17,056 nt of DNA from JBBQSU01 sp038234815. GTDB lineage: Bacteria > Planctomycetota > Phycisphaerae > Tepidisphaerales > Tepidisphaeraceae. Under the pieces are notes generated by a model. That model was not told where the DNA came from. It saw nothing but the letters and a program-made list of their open reading frames with translations, and did no database searches. The stretch covers positions 1-17,056 of the forward strand of contig JBBQSU010000082.1 in NCBI GenBank assembly GCA_038234815.1. Direction: 5' to 3'. The position numbers and the translations under genes are program-made. Each line of letters opens with the position of its first letter. Positions within the stretch are counted from its first letter, which is position 1. Below, in pieces: positions 1 through 7,287 of this stretch.

Positions 1-26
1 CCGCTTTCCTCTTTTTCGTTCCGCTT

Positions 27-32
27 TACAAT
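27..32 (+). promoter_or_regulatory. Candidate -10 box of mgtE (leaderless start)
   Basis: TACAAT matches five of six positions of the TATAAT consensus and ends six bases before the ATG at 39. Transcription from it would begin at or next to the start codon. No good -35 hexamer is seen 16-18 bases upstream, and only 26 bases are available, so this is tentative. Confidence 0.35.
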
Positions 33-38
33 CCTCGC

Positions 39-1421
39 ATGATTGGAAACCTTCTTCAGGCCGATTTGCAGGAAATCATCCGTCAGAAGAATTGGGATGA
101 ACTCCGCGAGGCGTTCAGCGAATTGGACGCACCGGACATCGCCGAGTTGCTGATCGACCTTCCGCCTGAAGAAGAGGGCGTGATTTATCGCGTATTGCCC
201 AAGGCCAAGGCCGCAGAGGCGTTTTCATATCTACCGCGAAATCATCAGGAAGACCTGCTTCATTCGCTTTCCAACGAAGCCACGCAGGTACTGATCGGCG
301 CGATGATGCCCGACGACCGGACGCGCCTGCTGGAAGAGATGCCCGCGCAGGTCACCCGGCGATTGATCGCACTGCTCAGCCCGCAGGAACTTCAGGCGAC
401 TCGCGATCTGATGGGCTATCCCGTCGGCACCGCAGGTCGTTATATGACCCCGGCTTATGTCGCGTTGGACCCGAATATCACTGCCGCCGATGCTCTACAG
501 CAGATTCGTCAAACCGGTCGCGGAAAGGAAACACTCAATACGCTCTACATCGTCGGCAGTGATGGCAAACTGATTGAAGACCTGCGCCTCGGGTCGTTAG
601 TGCTGGCTGACCCGGCGGTGAAGGTGGTGGATATCGATGATCGCCCGGTGGTATCGATCAACGTGCGTGCCCCCAGTGAAGAGGTGGTGTCGGCGTTTGA
701 AAAATACGACCGCGTGGCGTTGCCTGTGGTGGACGACAGCGGGGAAATGCTGGGGATCATCACCGTGGACGACGTGCTGGAATTCGCCCAGAAGAAGGCC
801 ACGCGTGAAATGCAAAAGCTCGGTGGTTCAGAAGCATTGGACGCGCCCTATTTTGATACGGGTTTCTGGCCAATGACCAAGAAACGAGGCGGGTGGCTGG
901 CGGCGCTGTTTTTGGGTGAAACCCTCACCGCGACGGCAATGGGACATTACGAGCACGAACTAGCTAAAGCGGTGGTGGTCGGCCTGTTTATCCCGCTGAT
1001 TATCAGTTCGGGGGGCAACTCCGGTTCGCAGGCCACTTCGATCATCATCCGCTCGCTGGCTTTGCAGGAAGTGCGCCTGCGACAGTGGTGGCGGGTGTTT
1101 CGTAAGGAATTGATGTCGAGTCTTACACTCGGGGGATTTCTCGGAGCCATCGGCTTCATCCGCATCTGCCTCTGGTACTGGTTCGGCTGGCAGGTCTATG
1201 CCGGCCATCCTTATATGATCGGCCTGACGGTTTGGTTCAGCCTGATAGGCGTGGTGATGTTCGGCTCACTCGTAGGCAGCATGTTGCCCTTCCTGCTGCG
1301 GCGCTTGGGGTTTGATCCCGCGACGGCATCGGCACCGTTCGTCGCTACCCTTGTCGATGTTACCGGTCTGGTGATTTATTTCAGCGTCGCGTCGATCATG
1401 CTCAAAGGCACGCTGCTATAG
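39..1421 (+). CDS. mgtE: MgtE-family magnesium transporter
   Basis: Inner-membrane Mg2+ channel or transporter of the MgtE (SLC41-like) family, 460 residues, the usual family length. The helical MgtE N domain covers about residues 5-125. A pair of CBS domains (about 130-255) senses cytoplasmic Mg2+ and gates the pore. A five-helix membrane domain fills about 283-458. The family signature GGNSGSQ is at 325-331, and the last helix carries PFVATLVDVTG with Asp440, which by alignment to the known family corresponds to the pore Mg2+-binding aspartate. All parts look intact. The ATG at 39 has no Shine-Dalgarno site; a TACAAT box lies just upstream, so the message may be leaderless. Any regulatory leader further upstream is outside the window. 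It is followed after 125 bases by the Mla genes on the same strand, with no terminator seen between them. Family assignment is secure. Confidence 0.96.
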   Translation: MIGNLLQADLQEIIRQKNWDELREAFSELDAPDIAELLIDLPPEEEGVIYRVLPKAKAAEAFSYLPRNHQEDLLHSLSNEATQVLIGAMMPDDRTRLLEEMPAQVTRRLIALLSPQELQATRDLMGYPVGTAGRYMTPAYVALDPNITAADALQQIRQTGRGKETLNTLYIVGSDGKLIEDLRLGSLVLADPAVKVVDIDDRPVVSINVRAPSEEVVSAFEKYDRVALPVVDDSGEMLGIITVDDVLEFAQKKATREMQKLGGSEALDAPYFDTGFWPMTKKRGGWLAALFLGETLTATAMGHYEHELAKAVVVGLFIPLIISSGGNSGSQATSIIIRSLALQEVRLRQWWRVFRKELMSSLTLGGFLGAIGFIRICLWYWFGWQVYAGHPYMIGLTVWFSLIGVVMFGSLVGSMLPFLLRRLGFDPATASAPFVATLVDVTGLVIYFSVASIMLKGTLL

Positions 1422-1496
1422 TCATCGGCATCATCCGCGCGGTTGGCCGGCAAGGGCGTATGCACCGTCGGCTGACCGAGTTATCGGACCCGTCTC

Positions 1497-1515
1497 ACAT
1501 TTCTTGTCGAAATGT
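1497..1515. repeat. Perfect 7-bp inverted repeat between mgtE and mlaE
   Basis: ACATTTC (1497-1503) and GAAATGT (1509-1515) are exact reverse complements separated by five bases. No run of T follows on either strand, so it does not look like an intrinsic terminator. It could be an operator for a dimeric regulator or an RNA stem-loop ahead of the mlaE start at 1547. Its AT-richness stands out from the surrounding GC-rich sequence. Confidence 0.4.
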
Positions 1516-1546
1516 CCCGCCAACTGCCGACTGTAACTCACAAGGC

Positions 1547-2371
1547 ATGAACTTTGTCATCGCACCGGTTACGTCGATAGGTCGCTTTGCGATCGATCAG
1601 CTCGAACTCATTGGCGGGCTGGGGTATCTCATTCTCGATGCCATCAAGGCGACTCGCCACGGACTTTTCAAGGCACGCGCCTGGCGGTTTGCCTGGCGGA
1701 ATCTCTGGCAGCAGATGGATCGTGTTGGTGTGCGCAGCATCCCCATCGTCTGCCTGGTGATGCTCTGCATCGGCTCGATCCTGGCCTTCCAGATGGCCCC
1801 GGTTCTGCGGGATTTCGGGCTTGTGGTCCGCGTGGCCGACATCATCTCTGTAGCGGTTTTCAGGGAACTTGGCCCCCTGACCAGCGCGATCGTCCTGACC
1901 GGATTTGCCGGGGCTTCCATCGCCGCCGAAATGGGAACGATGGTCGTTTCGGAAGAAATTGAAGCCCTACAAGCCTTGGCGATCGACCCGATCCGTTTCC
2001 TGGTCGTCCCCCGCGTGCTGGCGACCGTCGTGATGATGGTCTGCATCGCCGTGGTTGGGGATCTCATGGGCATCCTCGGCGGGATGCTCGTCTCTTACGG
2101 CTTCCTCGGCATCGGCATGCGCCAATACCTGGTTCATACGTTCGACATCATCAATGTCAGGCATTTTGTCACCGGCCTCATCAAAGCCGGCGTATTCGGG
2201 CTAATTATCAGTTCGCTGGCCTGCTACCTCGGCCTTGGCGTCAGGGGCGGGGCACAAGGCGTGGGCGTGGCCACCACCCGCACGGTCGTCCTTACTATCG
2301 TATTCCTGATCATCGTCGACCTGACCTTCACCGGCGTGTTTTATTCGCTCGGGTGGTACGCTTCGACCTAG
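1547..2371 (+). CDS. mlaE: MlaE-family ABC transporter permease (lipid transport)
   Basis: Permease subunit of an Mla-type ABC transporter, which moves phospholipids or other lipids between the inner and outer membranes. With the ATG at 1547 the protein has 274 residues, close to the family norm. Membrane segments are seen at about 64-85, 110-128, 155-185, 208-230 and 248-270. The MlaE core motif runs from RELGPLTSAIVLTGFAGA (106-123) through EMGTMVVSEEIEAL (128-141) to DP (147-148). An in-frame ATG at 1460 would add 29 residues that look non-coding (polar, two Cys) and would run through the inverted repeat at 1497-1515, so I prefer 1547. AAGG sits only one base before that ATG, a poor ribosome site. 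The ABC ATPase gene follows after 24 bases. Confidence 0.93.
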   Translation: MNFVIAPVTSIGRFAIDQLELIGGLGYLILDAIKATRHGLFKARAWRFAWRNLWQQMDRVGVRSIPIVCLVMLCIGSILAFQMAPVLRDFGLVVRVADIISVAVFRELGPLTSAIVLTGFAGASIAAEMGTMVVSEEIEALQALAIDPIRFLVVPRVLATVVMMVCIAVVGDLMGILGGMLVSYGFLGIGMRQYLVHTFDIINVRHFVTGLIKAGVFGLIISSLACYLGLGVRGGAQGVGVATTRTVVLTIVFLIIVDLTFTGVFYSLGWYAST

Positions 2372-2395
2372 CGGTCGGCACACACCCTTTTCAAC

Positions 2396-3190
2396 ATGGC
2401 CGAAAGCTTGATCCAAGTTCGTGATGTCGTGAAAAAATTCGGTGAAAAGACCGTGCTGGACGGCATTTGCATGGACGTGCTCGACGGCGAGACGTTAGTG
2501 GTGATGGGCGGATCGGGATCGGGCAAGTCCACGCTGCTGAGGCTGATGATCGGCAACCTGCCGTTTGATGGCGGGGAGATCGTCGGGCTGGGCAGAAGCC
2601 TGCAGAAAATGAGCCGTCAGGAGATGGACGACTATAGAAAATCGATCGGGGTGCTGTTCCAGTCTGCGGCGCTTTTCAATTCAATGAGCGTGGCCGACAA
2701 TGTCTCGCTTCCGCTGCGCGAACATACCGACCTACCCGAAGAGACGATCCAGATCATGGTGAAAATCAAGCTGGAACTGGTGGGCCTGCGTGAACATGCG
2801 GAGAAGATGCCTGCGGAATTGTCCGGCGGGATGAAAAAACGCGCCGGGTTGGCCCGGGCGATCGCGCTGGACCCGAAAATCCTCTTCTATGACGAACCCT
2901 CGGCCGGCCTCGACCCCGTCACCAGCGCCGAGATCGACCAGCTTATCAACGACCTGAACCAGAAGCTGGGCGTGACCAGCGTGGTGGTGACGCACGAAAT
3001 GGAGTCGGCATTTCGCATCGCCGACCGGATGGTTCTGCTGGACGGAGGGGAGTTTGTGATTTCCGGCACCCCCGAGGAAATGAAGGCTTCGACAGATCCT
3101 CTCGTGCGGCAGTTTATCGGGGGCTTGACCGAAGGCCCGCTCACCGACCGCCGACGCAGCGGAGGATATGAGCGCGACTTGCTCGATTGA
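2396..3190 (+). CDS. mlaF: MlaF-family ABC transporter ATP-binding protein
   Basis: ATPase subunit that drives the MlaE permease, located on the cytoplasmic face of the inner membrane; 264 residues, the normal length. Visible motifs are Walker A GGSGSGKST (38-46), the Q-loop Gln89, the ABC signature LSGGMKKRAGLARA (142-155), Walker B KILFYDEPSAGLDP (161-174) and the switch histidine His200 in VVVTHEM. The catalytic machinery is complete. The LSGGMKKR form of the signature is typical of the MlaF/Ttg2A branch. The C-terminal 20 residues are charged and probably contact the permease or the paired subunit. No Shine-Dalgarno site precedes the ATG, which may point to translational coupling with mlaE 24 bases upstream. 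The next gene begins 16 bases after the stop. Confidence 0.95.
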   Translation: MAESLIQVRDVVKKFGEKTVLDGICMDVLDGETLVVMGGSGSGKSTLLRLMIGNLPFDGGEIVGLGRSLQKMSRQEMDDYRKSIGVLFQSAALFNSMSVADNVSLPLREHTDLPEETIQIMVKIKLELVGLREHAEKMPAELSGGMKKRAGLARAIALDPKILFYDEPSAGLDPVTSAEIDQLINDLNQKLGVTSVVVTHEMESAFRIADRMVLLDGGEFVISGTPEEMKASTDPLVRQFIGGLTEGPLTDRRRSGGYERDLLD

Positions 3191-3206
3191 GCAGACAGGT
3201 GTGGAC

Positions 3207-4352
3207 ATGAAAAAAGATCGCAGTGCATTTCGTGCCGGATTGTTCATCGTCATCAGCATCGCGCTGTGCGTGGTGGTGATTGTCTCGATAAAAGGAGTCA
3301 GCAGCCTTTTTGACAAAAAATCGCAGCACCATGTCGCCTTCAAGCTCGGCGATGATCTCTCGGGCCTGCGCGTCGGCGATTCCGTGCGCCTCGGCGGGTT
3401 TCCCGTTGGAACGGTCGATCGCATCGAACCGATGAATGTCGATCAAAGCACGCAGAACGAACCCCAACTGTTGCTGACCTTCTCAATGCCCCATCGCTAT
3501 GTGCTGCGAGAAGATGCCTCGATGGGCATGCAAAGCACCCTGACCGGAACCGCCTGGCTCAACATCGATTCGCTCGGGAAAGGCTCGACCGCTGCCGAGA
3601 AATACGTCTTTGCCGGAAAGCCCAACCCGATCAGCGCGATTTTCGCCTCAATGGCCGCGGTCATGCCCGACGTGCAGCAGGTGGCCAGCGACGTGCGCTT
3701 CAAGACCCTGCCGGGGATCAACTCCACCGTCGCCGACGCCGCCACGGTCGTCAAGATCGTCCGCGAGAAGGCTGACCCGATATCCGAACGGGCCGTAGAT
3801 ATGCTCACGCAAATTCGGGATTTCTTTGGTGACACCAAAGGTGACTGGAAAGCCGCCATCACCAGCCTTCGCCAGACGATGGCCTCGGCGAAGGAGAAAA
3901 TGCCCGGCATCCTCGACAAGGCCGATGCCACTATGGAAAAATCGCGCGAAGCCGTCACCCATTTGAAGGACACCGCAGCCAACACCAAGGACATCACCGG
4001 CAGCGTGAAGGAAATGCTTCAGCGCAATCGCACGCGCATCGATGCCATCATCGCCGGATTGAAAACCAGCAGCGACAACATAAAAGGCGCGACCGCGGAA
4101 ATCCGCAGAGCGCCTTGGCGCATTTTGTACAAGCCCAGCCGCGACGAAATGAACAACTGGATGCTTTTCGACGCCACGCGCCAGTTCGCTGAAGGCGCAA
4201 ATGACCTCGACGACGCCACCACCGCGCTGAGAGACGCCATGCAAAACCCCAATCTCGACCCCGCCTTGGCGCAGAAACTCATGGACGAACTGCAACACAG
4301 CTTCGAGAAGTTCAAGCTGGTGGAGACGAAACTTTGGAAAGAGGCGAAGTAA
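3207..4352 (+). CDS. mlaD: MlaD-like MCE-domain lipid-binding protein with long helical tail
   Basis: Membrane-anchored MCE protein, the periplasmic lipid-handling subunit of the MlaEFD complex. With the ATG at 3207 it has 381 residues: a signal-anchor helix (about 11-29), one MCE domain (about 38-123, with GLRVGDSVRLGGFPVGTV at 53-70), then about 260 residues of charged, mostly helical sequence. E. coli MlaD is only about 183 residues, so the tail is the distinctive part. Residues 190-300 are rich in Ala, Lys, Asp and Thr and look like amphipathic or coiled-coil helix. The segment RRAPWRILYKPSRDE (300-314) resembles a membrane- or partner-contact motif. The site AGGTG at 3197-3201 supports the start at 3207. 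An alternative ATG at 3168 overlaps mlaF and has GGAGG only two bases upstream, too close. MlaB and MlaC genes are not seen nearby. The stop lies 20 bases from the end of the convergent MscS gene. Confidence 0.9.
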   Translation: MKKDRSAFRAGLFIVISIALCVVVIVSIKGVSSLFDKKSQHHVAFKLGDDLSGLRVGDSVRLGGFPVGTVDRIEPMNVDQSTQNEPQLLLTFSMPHRYVLREDASMGMQSTLTGTAWLNIDSLGKGSTAAEKYVFAGKPNPISAIFASMAAVMPDVQQVASDVRFKTLPGINSTVADAATVVKIVREKADPISERAVDMLTQIRDFFGDTKGDWKAAITSLRQTMASAKEKMPGILDKADATMEKSREAVTHLKDTAANTKDITGSVKEMLQRNRTRIDAIIAGLKTSSDNIKGATAEIRRAPWRILYKPSRDEMNNWMLFDATRQFAEGANDLDDATTALRDAMQNPNLDPALAQKLMDELQHSFEKFKLVETKLWKEAK

Positions 4353-4372
4353 TAAGGAAATACCGGTTTTTC

Positions 4373-5485
4373 TCAGTTTGTTGAAGTGGGTCGCCCGGCC
4401 GCCAATTTCTCCACCGCCGGAGTGTTTTCCAGGAACACCTGCATGTGCGGGAAGGGAATTTCGATACCCGCCTCGTCCAGCGCTTTCTTGCACCGTTCCA
4501 TGTATTCCCAGACCATCGCGTCTTCGTAGCGTTCCTCTCTAATCCAGAAGTGCAACATCAGATCGACACTGCTGGCACCGCAGGCCCGGACGACCACCTC
4601 CGCGGCAGGGGTGGACTCAATCCTCCGGTCGCCTTTGAGCGTTTCCAGCATCACGTGCCGGGCCTTGTCGATCGATTCCTTATAAGCAATGCCGATGGGC
4701 ACGTTCACTCGCGTCACCGGGTTCGTAGTCTTGTTGATGATTTGCTCGGATAGGATTTTGGTGTTTGGGATAATCACCACGTCGCCGTCGAGATTCGTGA
4801 ATCGTGTTGATCTGAAGGTAATTCGGCGGACCGATCCCTGCTGCGAGCCGATTTCGATCCAGTCTCCCACCTTAAATGGCTTGTCCAGAAAGATCACGAT
4901 CCCTGCGATGAAATTGGCCAGCGTTTCCTGCGCTGCAAAACCAATAGCCAGGCCGATGATCGACACGCCGGTCAGCATGGCCACGATGGGGATGCCGAGT
5001 TGGTTGCAGGCAATGACCAGCCCGAAGCCCATTACGCACCACTTGATCAATGTTGCCAGCATGTCGCGGATCGACGAATCGACTTCGCTGCGCTTCATGC
5101 TGCCGACGGCCAGCTTGCGAATCCCGCGATAAACCAGCCAGAAAACAAAGAGGAAAATCAGCGTGCCGAGAAACCGCGGAATGAACGCCAGGATGGTGAT
5201 GACCAAGTCCTTGGCGGTGTCGAACCAGAAGAGGGGATTCTTGACATCGTTAATGGTGAGCGGCCGTTCGCCACTGAAAACCTGTCCCAGTTTGGATTCG
5301 GTGAGGCTATCGAGCAGATTGCGGGGCAGGCCCGTCGGCTGCGAGGTAGGCTGAGTGCTGGCGACGACGATGGTTACCGGCTGGCTGGCGGGTGCTGGAC
5401 CCGTCAGCAGTTGCATCTGCGCGCTGGCAGTTGAACCCAGGACCAGAATCAGCCCGCAAATCAGACTCAGCAAACATGATTTCAT
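4373..5485 (-). CDS. MscS-family mechanosensitive ion channel
   Basis: Small-conductance mechanosensitive channel that releases solutes on osmotic downshock. The chosen ATG at 5485 gives 370 residues and has AGAGAAG five bases upstream on the minus strand; an in-frame ATG at 5515 adds ten residues and is less likely. A signal peptide (about 1-22, ending STASAQ) is followed by a Pro/Ser/Thr/Gln-rich extracytoplasmic stretch (about 28-56). Membrane helices lie at about 92-120, 140-160 and 166-200. The pore-lining third helix and beta domain carry GVSIIGLAIGFAAQETLANF (173-192) and FKVGDWIEI (204-212). The C-terminal alpha/beta domain ends with IEIPFPHMQVFLEN (341-354), the usual MscS terminus. 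The N-terminal extension is longer than in E. coli MscS (286 residues). It converges on mlaD with 20 bases between stops and no evident terminator. Confidence 0.93.
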   Translation of the reverse strand: MKSCLLSLICGLILVLGSTASAQMQLLTGPAPASQPVTIVVASTQPTSQPTGLPRNLLDSLTESKLGQVFSGERPLTINDVKNPLFWFDTAKDLVITILAFIPRFLGTLIFLFVFWLVYRGIRKLAVGSMKRSEVDSSIRDMLATLIKWCVMGFGLVIACNQLGIPIVAMLTGVSIIGLAIGFAAQETLANFIAGIVIFLDKPFKVGDWIEIGSQQGSVRRITFRSTRFTNLDGDVVIIPNTKILSEQIINKTTNPVTRVNVPIGIAYKESIDKARHVMLETLKGDRRIESTPAAEVVVRACGASSVDLMLHFWIREERYEDAMVWEYMERCKKALDEAGIEIPFPHMQVFLENTPAVEKLAAGRPTSTN

Positions 5486-5547
5486 TCGACTTCTCTTTTT
5501 TTCTACAGGCAACAATCCGTATTCGGAGAACCCGCAAAGCGAGCCAC

Positions 5548-5575
5548 ATTATGCCCCGCTGCGAGCCAGTCTCAA
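5548..5575 (-). promoter_or_regulatory. Candidate sigma70 promoter for the MscS-family gene
   Basis: Read on the minus strand: TTGAGA (5575-5570, five of six matches to TTGACA), a 16-base spacer, then CATAAT (5553-5548, five of six matches to TATAAT). Transcription would begin near 5541, giving a leader of roughly 55 bases before the ATG at 5485. Spacing and both hexamers are good. Confidence 0.5.
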
Positions 5576-5599
5576 CCCCGCGCCGATTTTGCACCCGGT

Positions 5600-5628
5600 T
5601 TGACACCGGCCCGATCAGAATGCAGAAT
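5600..5628 (+). promoter_or_regulatory. Candidate sigma70 promoter for the coiled-coil gene
   Basis: A perfect TTGACA (5600-5605), a 17-base spacer and CAGAAT (5623-5628, four of six matches to TATAAT). Transcription would begin near 5635, about 78 bases before the ATG at 5713. It lies back to back with the candidate minus-strand promoter at 5548-5575, so both genes could be controlled from one short region. Confidence 0.42.
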
Positions 5629-5712
5629 GCTCCCGTTGACAGGATGTCATATGCGGCCTGCCATCGGTGGCCGGTTGCCGAATCACTCTCATCCCAGAGA
5701 AACGGAGTTTCT

Positions 5713-5994
5713 ATGTCTCAGGAGAACATCCCCTCCTCCCCCACGGTCGCATTATTCCAAAAAGCCCACACCAAGATGGTGGCGATGCAGCGGATCGAAG
5801 AGCAGTTCAACGCCCTTCAAGTTCAGCGCCGCAAACTTCAGGATGAATTGCGGTCCATCCAAGGCGAAATCAACGCCGAGTTCGATCGTCTGATCGACAG
5901 CGGCGACAGCCACCCCAAGGTTCAGCTTCAGATTTCAGAAGAAATCGCCAAGCGAAGCACCAGCCGGATGCGGCTCGAAGCCGAAACCGCCTGA
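5713..5994 (+). CDS. Small coiled-coil protein of unknown function
   Basis: A 93-residue soluble protein that I do not recognise. The ATG at 5713 has GGAG (5704-5707) five bases upstream, a good ribosome site. The reading frame is open upstream to 5392, but that part overlaps the start of the minus-strand MscS gene and looks non-coding. Residues 1-10 are Ser/Pro-rich. Residues 19-65 form a strongly predicted amphipathic helix with heptad-like spacing of Met, Leu, Phe and Ile (for example QFNALQVQRRKLQDEL, 31-46). A short second helix spans 68-90. There is no signal peptide, membrane segment, cysteine or DNA-binding motif. The make-up suggests a cytoplasmic dimer or an adaptor. It stands alone, divergent from the channel gene and convergent with the serine hydrolase. 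Confidence 0.75.
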   Translation: MSQENIPSSPTVALFQKAHTKMVAMQRIEEQFNALQVQRRKLQDELRSIQGEINAEFDRLIDSGDSHPKVQLQISEEIAKRSTSRMRLEAETA

Positions 5995-6060
5995 ACACGG
6001 CTGGTTCTTAGGCCCGATCAAGCCATCGCAGTTGCGCAGGGTGATTTTTCATCCCTGAAA

Positions 6061-7152
6061 TCAGCTGAATTCCGGCATCGCCGCCAGTGCCTGCCAGATG
6101 CGACCGAACGCATCGCCGCCCATTTTGCTTTTGGCGACACACACTGAAAGGTGGCGATTGCGATCCGCGCGGCCGACCGATCCGCCGTGGCCATCGTGCC
6201 CGAAGACTCTGCCGAGGTCCGTGTCCGGGCCGGTCAGGCCATATCCCAGTCCGCGGCGCATTGGGGGTTCGTCTGGACGCAGGCCGGTAGGGCGACACGG
6301 AGTCGTGGCCTGATCGAGCGTGCTGGATTTGAGCAATTCCCCTGAAAGCACCCCGTCGTAATGCCGGGCCACAGCCTTGGCCGTCATGATGCCGTTAGAG
6401 GCTGGGACGCAAGCCCGTCGAACGTCCGGGCGGTTGATAAACGCCTCCAGGGGCTTCACCCAATTGGGAATGGCCAGCAGGGAAACCGGGTCAGGCGGCG
6501 GTGCCGGTGGGGCATTGAGCGGTGCGGCAACCGGCGGTGCGGCAAAAACATCGGCCACGCGCCCGGCTACTGAATCAGGGATACCGAAATACAGCCCTTC
6601 GATCCCCAGCGGCTTGCAGACTTCATCTTCCACGATCCGCTGGAAATCGCGGCCGTCGGCCCGCCGGGCCGGCTCCCCCACCAACCATGAAAACGTGATC
6701 GCATGGTAGAACGCGCGGCTGCCCGGTTCCCATAGCGGGGTTAGCCCGGCGATGCGCCGGCACATGGTCTCCCAGTCGCAGATGCACGACATATCCGGGC
6801 AATCGGGCATGTGCGGCAAACCGGCGGTGTGATTCAGCGCCTGCCGCAACGTGATACCACTCTTCCCATTGCACCCGAACTCTGGCCAATAGTCCGCGAT
6901 CGGCCGGTCGTAGGCCAACGTACCATTTTCAACCAGCCGATGAATCGCCGTGGCAGCGATGCCCTTACCGGTAGAAAATACCGGAAACAGTGTGTCGGAA
7001 TTCACCGCCTGACCGCCATTGATCTTCCCCGCCCAAGCATCGACGATCAACGAACCACGATGATAAACCGCCACCTGTAACGCCGACTCGGCACCGGTCG
7101 AAACCATCTCATCCGCCAGTGCTTTGAGTCGCTGCTGCGCTGCATTATTCAT
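6061..7152 (-). CDS. Serine hydrolase, class C beta-lactamase / EstB esterase family
   Basis: Beta-lactamase-fold serine hydrolase (Pfam Beta-lactamase family), probably an esterase or peptidase-like enzyme rather than a resistance factor. The ATG at 7152 has GAGG seven bases upstream on the minus strand and gives 363 residues; an in-frame ATG at 7227 would add 25 residues with no family support. The nucleophile motif S-T-G-K is at 60-63 (SxxK, in VFSTGKG). The second catalytic motif is probably Tyr149 in FYHAITFSWLVGE. The third box is HDGHGG (319-324), matching the HxGxGG seen in EstB-like enzymes rather than the KTG of true beta-lactamases. No signal peptide is visible, so a cytoplasmic location is likely. 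A Pro/Ala-rich insertion at 204-222 comes from GC-rich near-repeats in the DNA. Divergently paired with the FAD oxidoreductase. Confidence 0.9.
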   Translation of the reverse strand: MNNAAQQRLKALADEMVSTGAESALQVAVYHRGSLIVDAWAGKINGGQAVNSDTLFPVFSTGKGIAATAIHRLVENGTLAYDRPIADYWPEFGCNGKSGITLRQALNHTAGLPHMPDCPDMSCICDWETMCRRIAGLTPLWEPGSRAFYHAITFSWLVGEPARRADGRDFQRIVEDEVCKPLGIEGLYFGIPDSVAGRVADVFAAPPVAAPLNAPPAPPPDPVSLLAIPNWVKPLEAFINRPDVRRACVPASNGIMTAKAVARHYDGVLSGELLKSSTLDQATTPCRPTGLRPDEPPMRRGLGYGLTGPDTDLGRVFGHDGHGGSVGRADRNRHLSVCVAKSKMGGDAFGRIWQALAAMPEFS

Positions 7153-7287
7153 CTGGAAACCTCGTAAAGGTCGATTGCGGACGACCCGAAAATAACCTGA
7201 CGATGTACGCACGAATCGCCTGTTCATTCATTCGCATTTCGGTTGTAATCGCGGGCCGAATCAGGTGCCATTAAACTCAGGAAAGAT

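Noticed and set aside
1460..1546. Upstream in-frame ATG for mlaE with AAGGG nearby
   Set aside because: The extra 29 residues do not resemble MlaE N-termini, the AAGGG-to-ATG spacing is only three bases, and the stretch contains the perfect inverted repeat. It remains possible.
3648..4493. Long minus-strand open frame (281 codons) opposite mlaD
   Set aside because: It lies antisense to a well-supported MCE gene and overlaps the end of the MscS gene. Its translation is rich in Gly, His and Arg with no family resemblance, typical of antisense frames in GC-rich DNA.
5636..5664. Second perfect TTGACA upstream of the coiled-coil gene
   Set aside because: The hexamer at the right spacing (5659-5664, TGCCAT) matches the -10 consensus at only three positions, so it is weaker than the promoter at 5600-5628.
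6037..6057. Hairpin CAGGGTGA / TCATCCCTG in the gap between convergent genes
   Set aside because: The stem has a bulged T, and no T-run follows it on either strand, so it does not qualify as an intrinsic terminator.
6061..6200. Possible frameshift near the end of the serine hydrolase gene
   Set aside because: The Arg-rich stretch after HDGHGG looked odd at first, but the frame continues with plausible C-terminal sequence and the length fits the family.
6460..6545. GC-rich near-repeats (GGTGCGGCA and similar) inside the serine hydrolase gene
   Set aside because: They encode a Pro/Ala-rich loop and are imperfect, so they are explained by the coding sequence rather than by a mobile or regulatory repeat.
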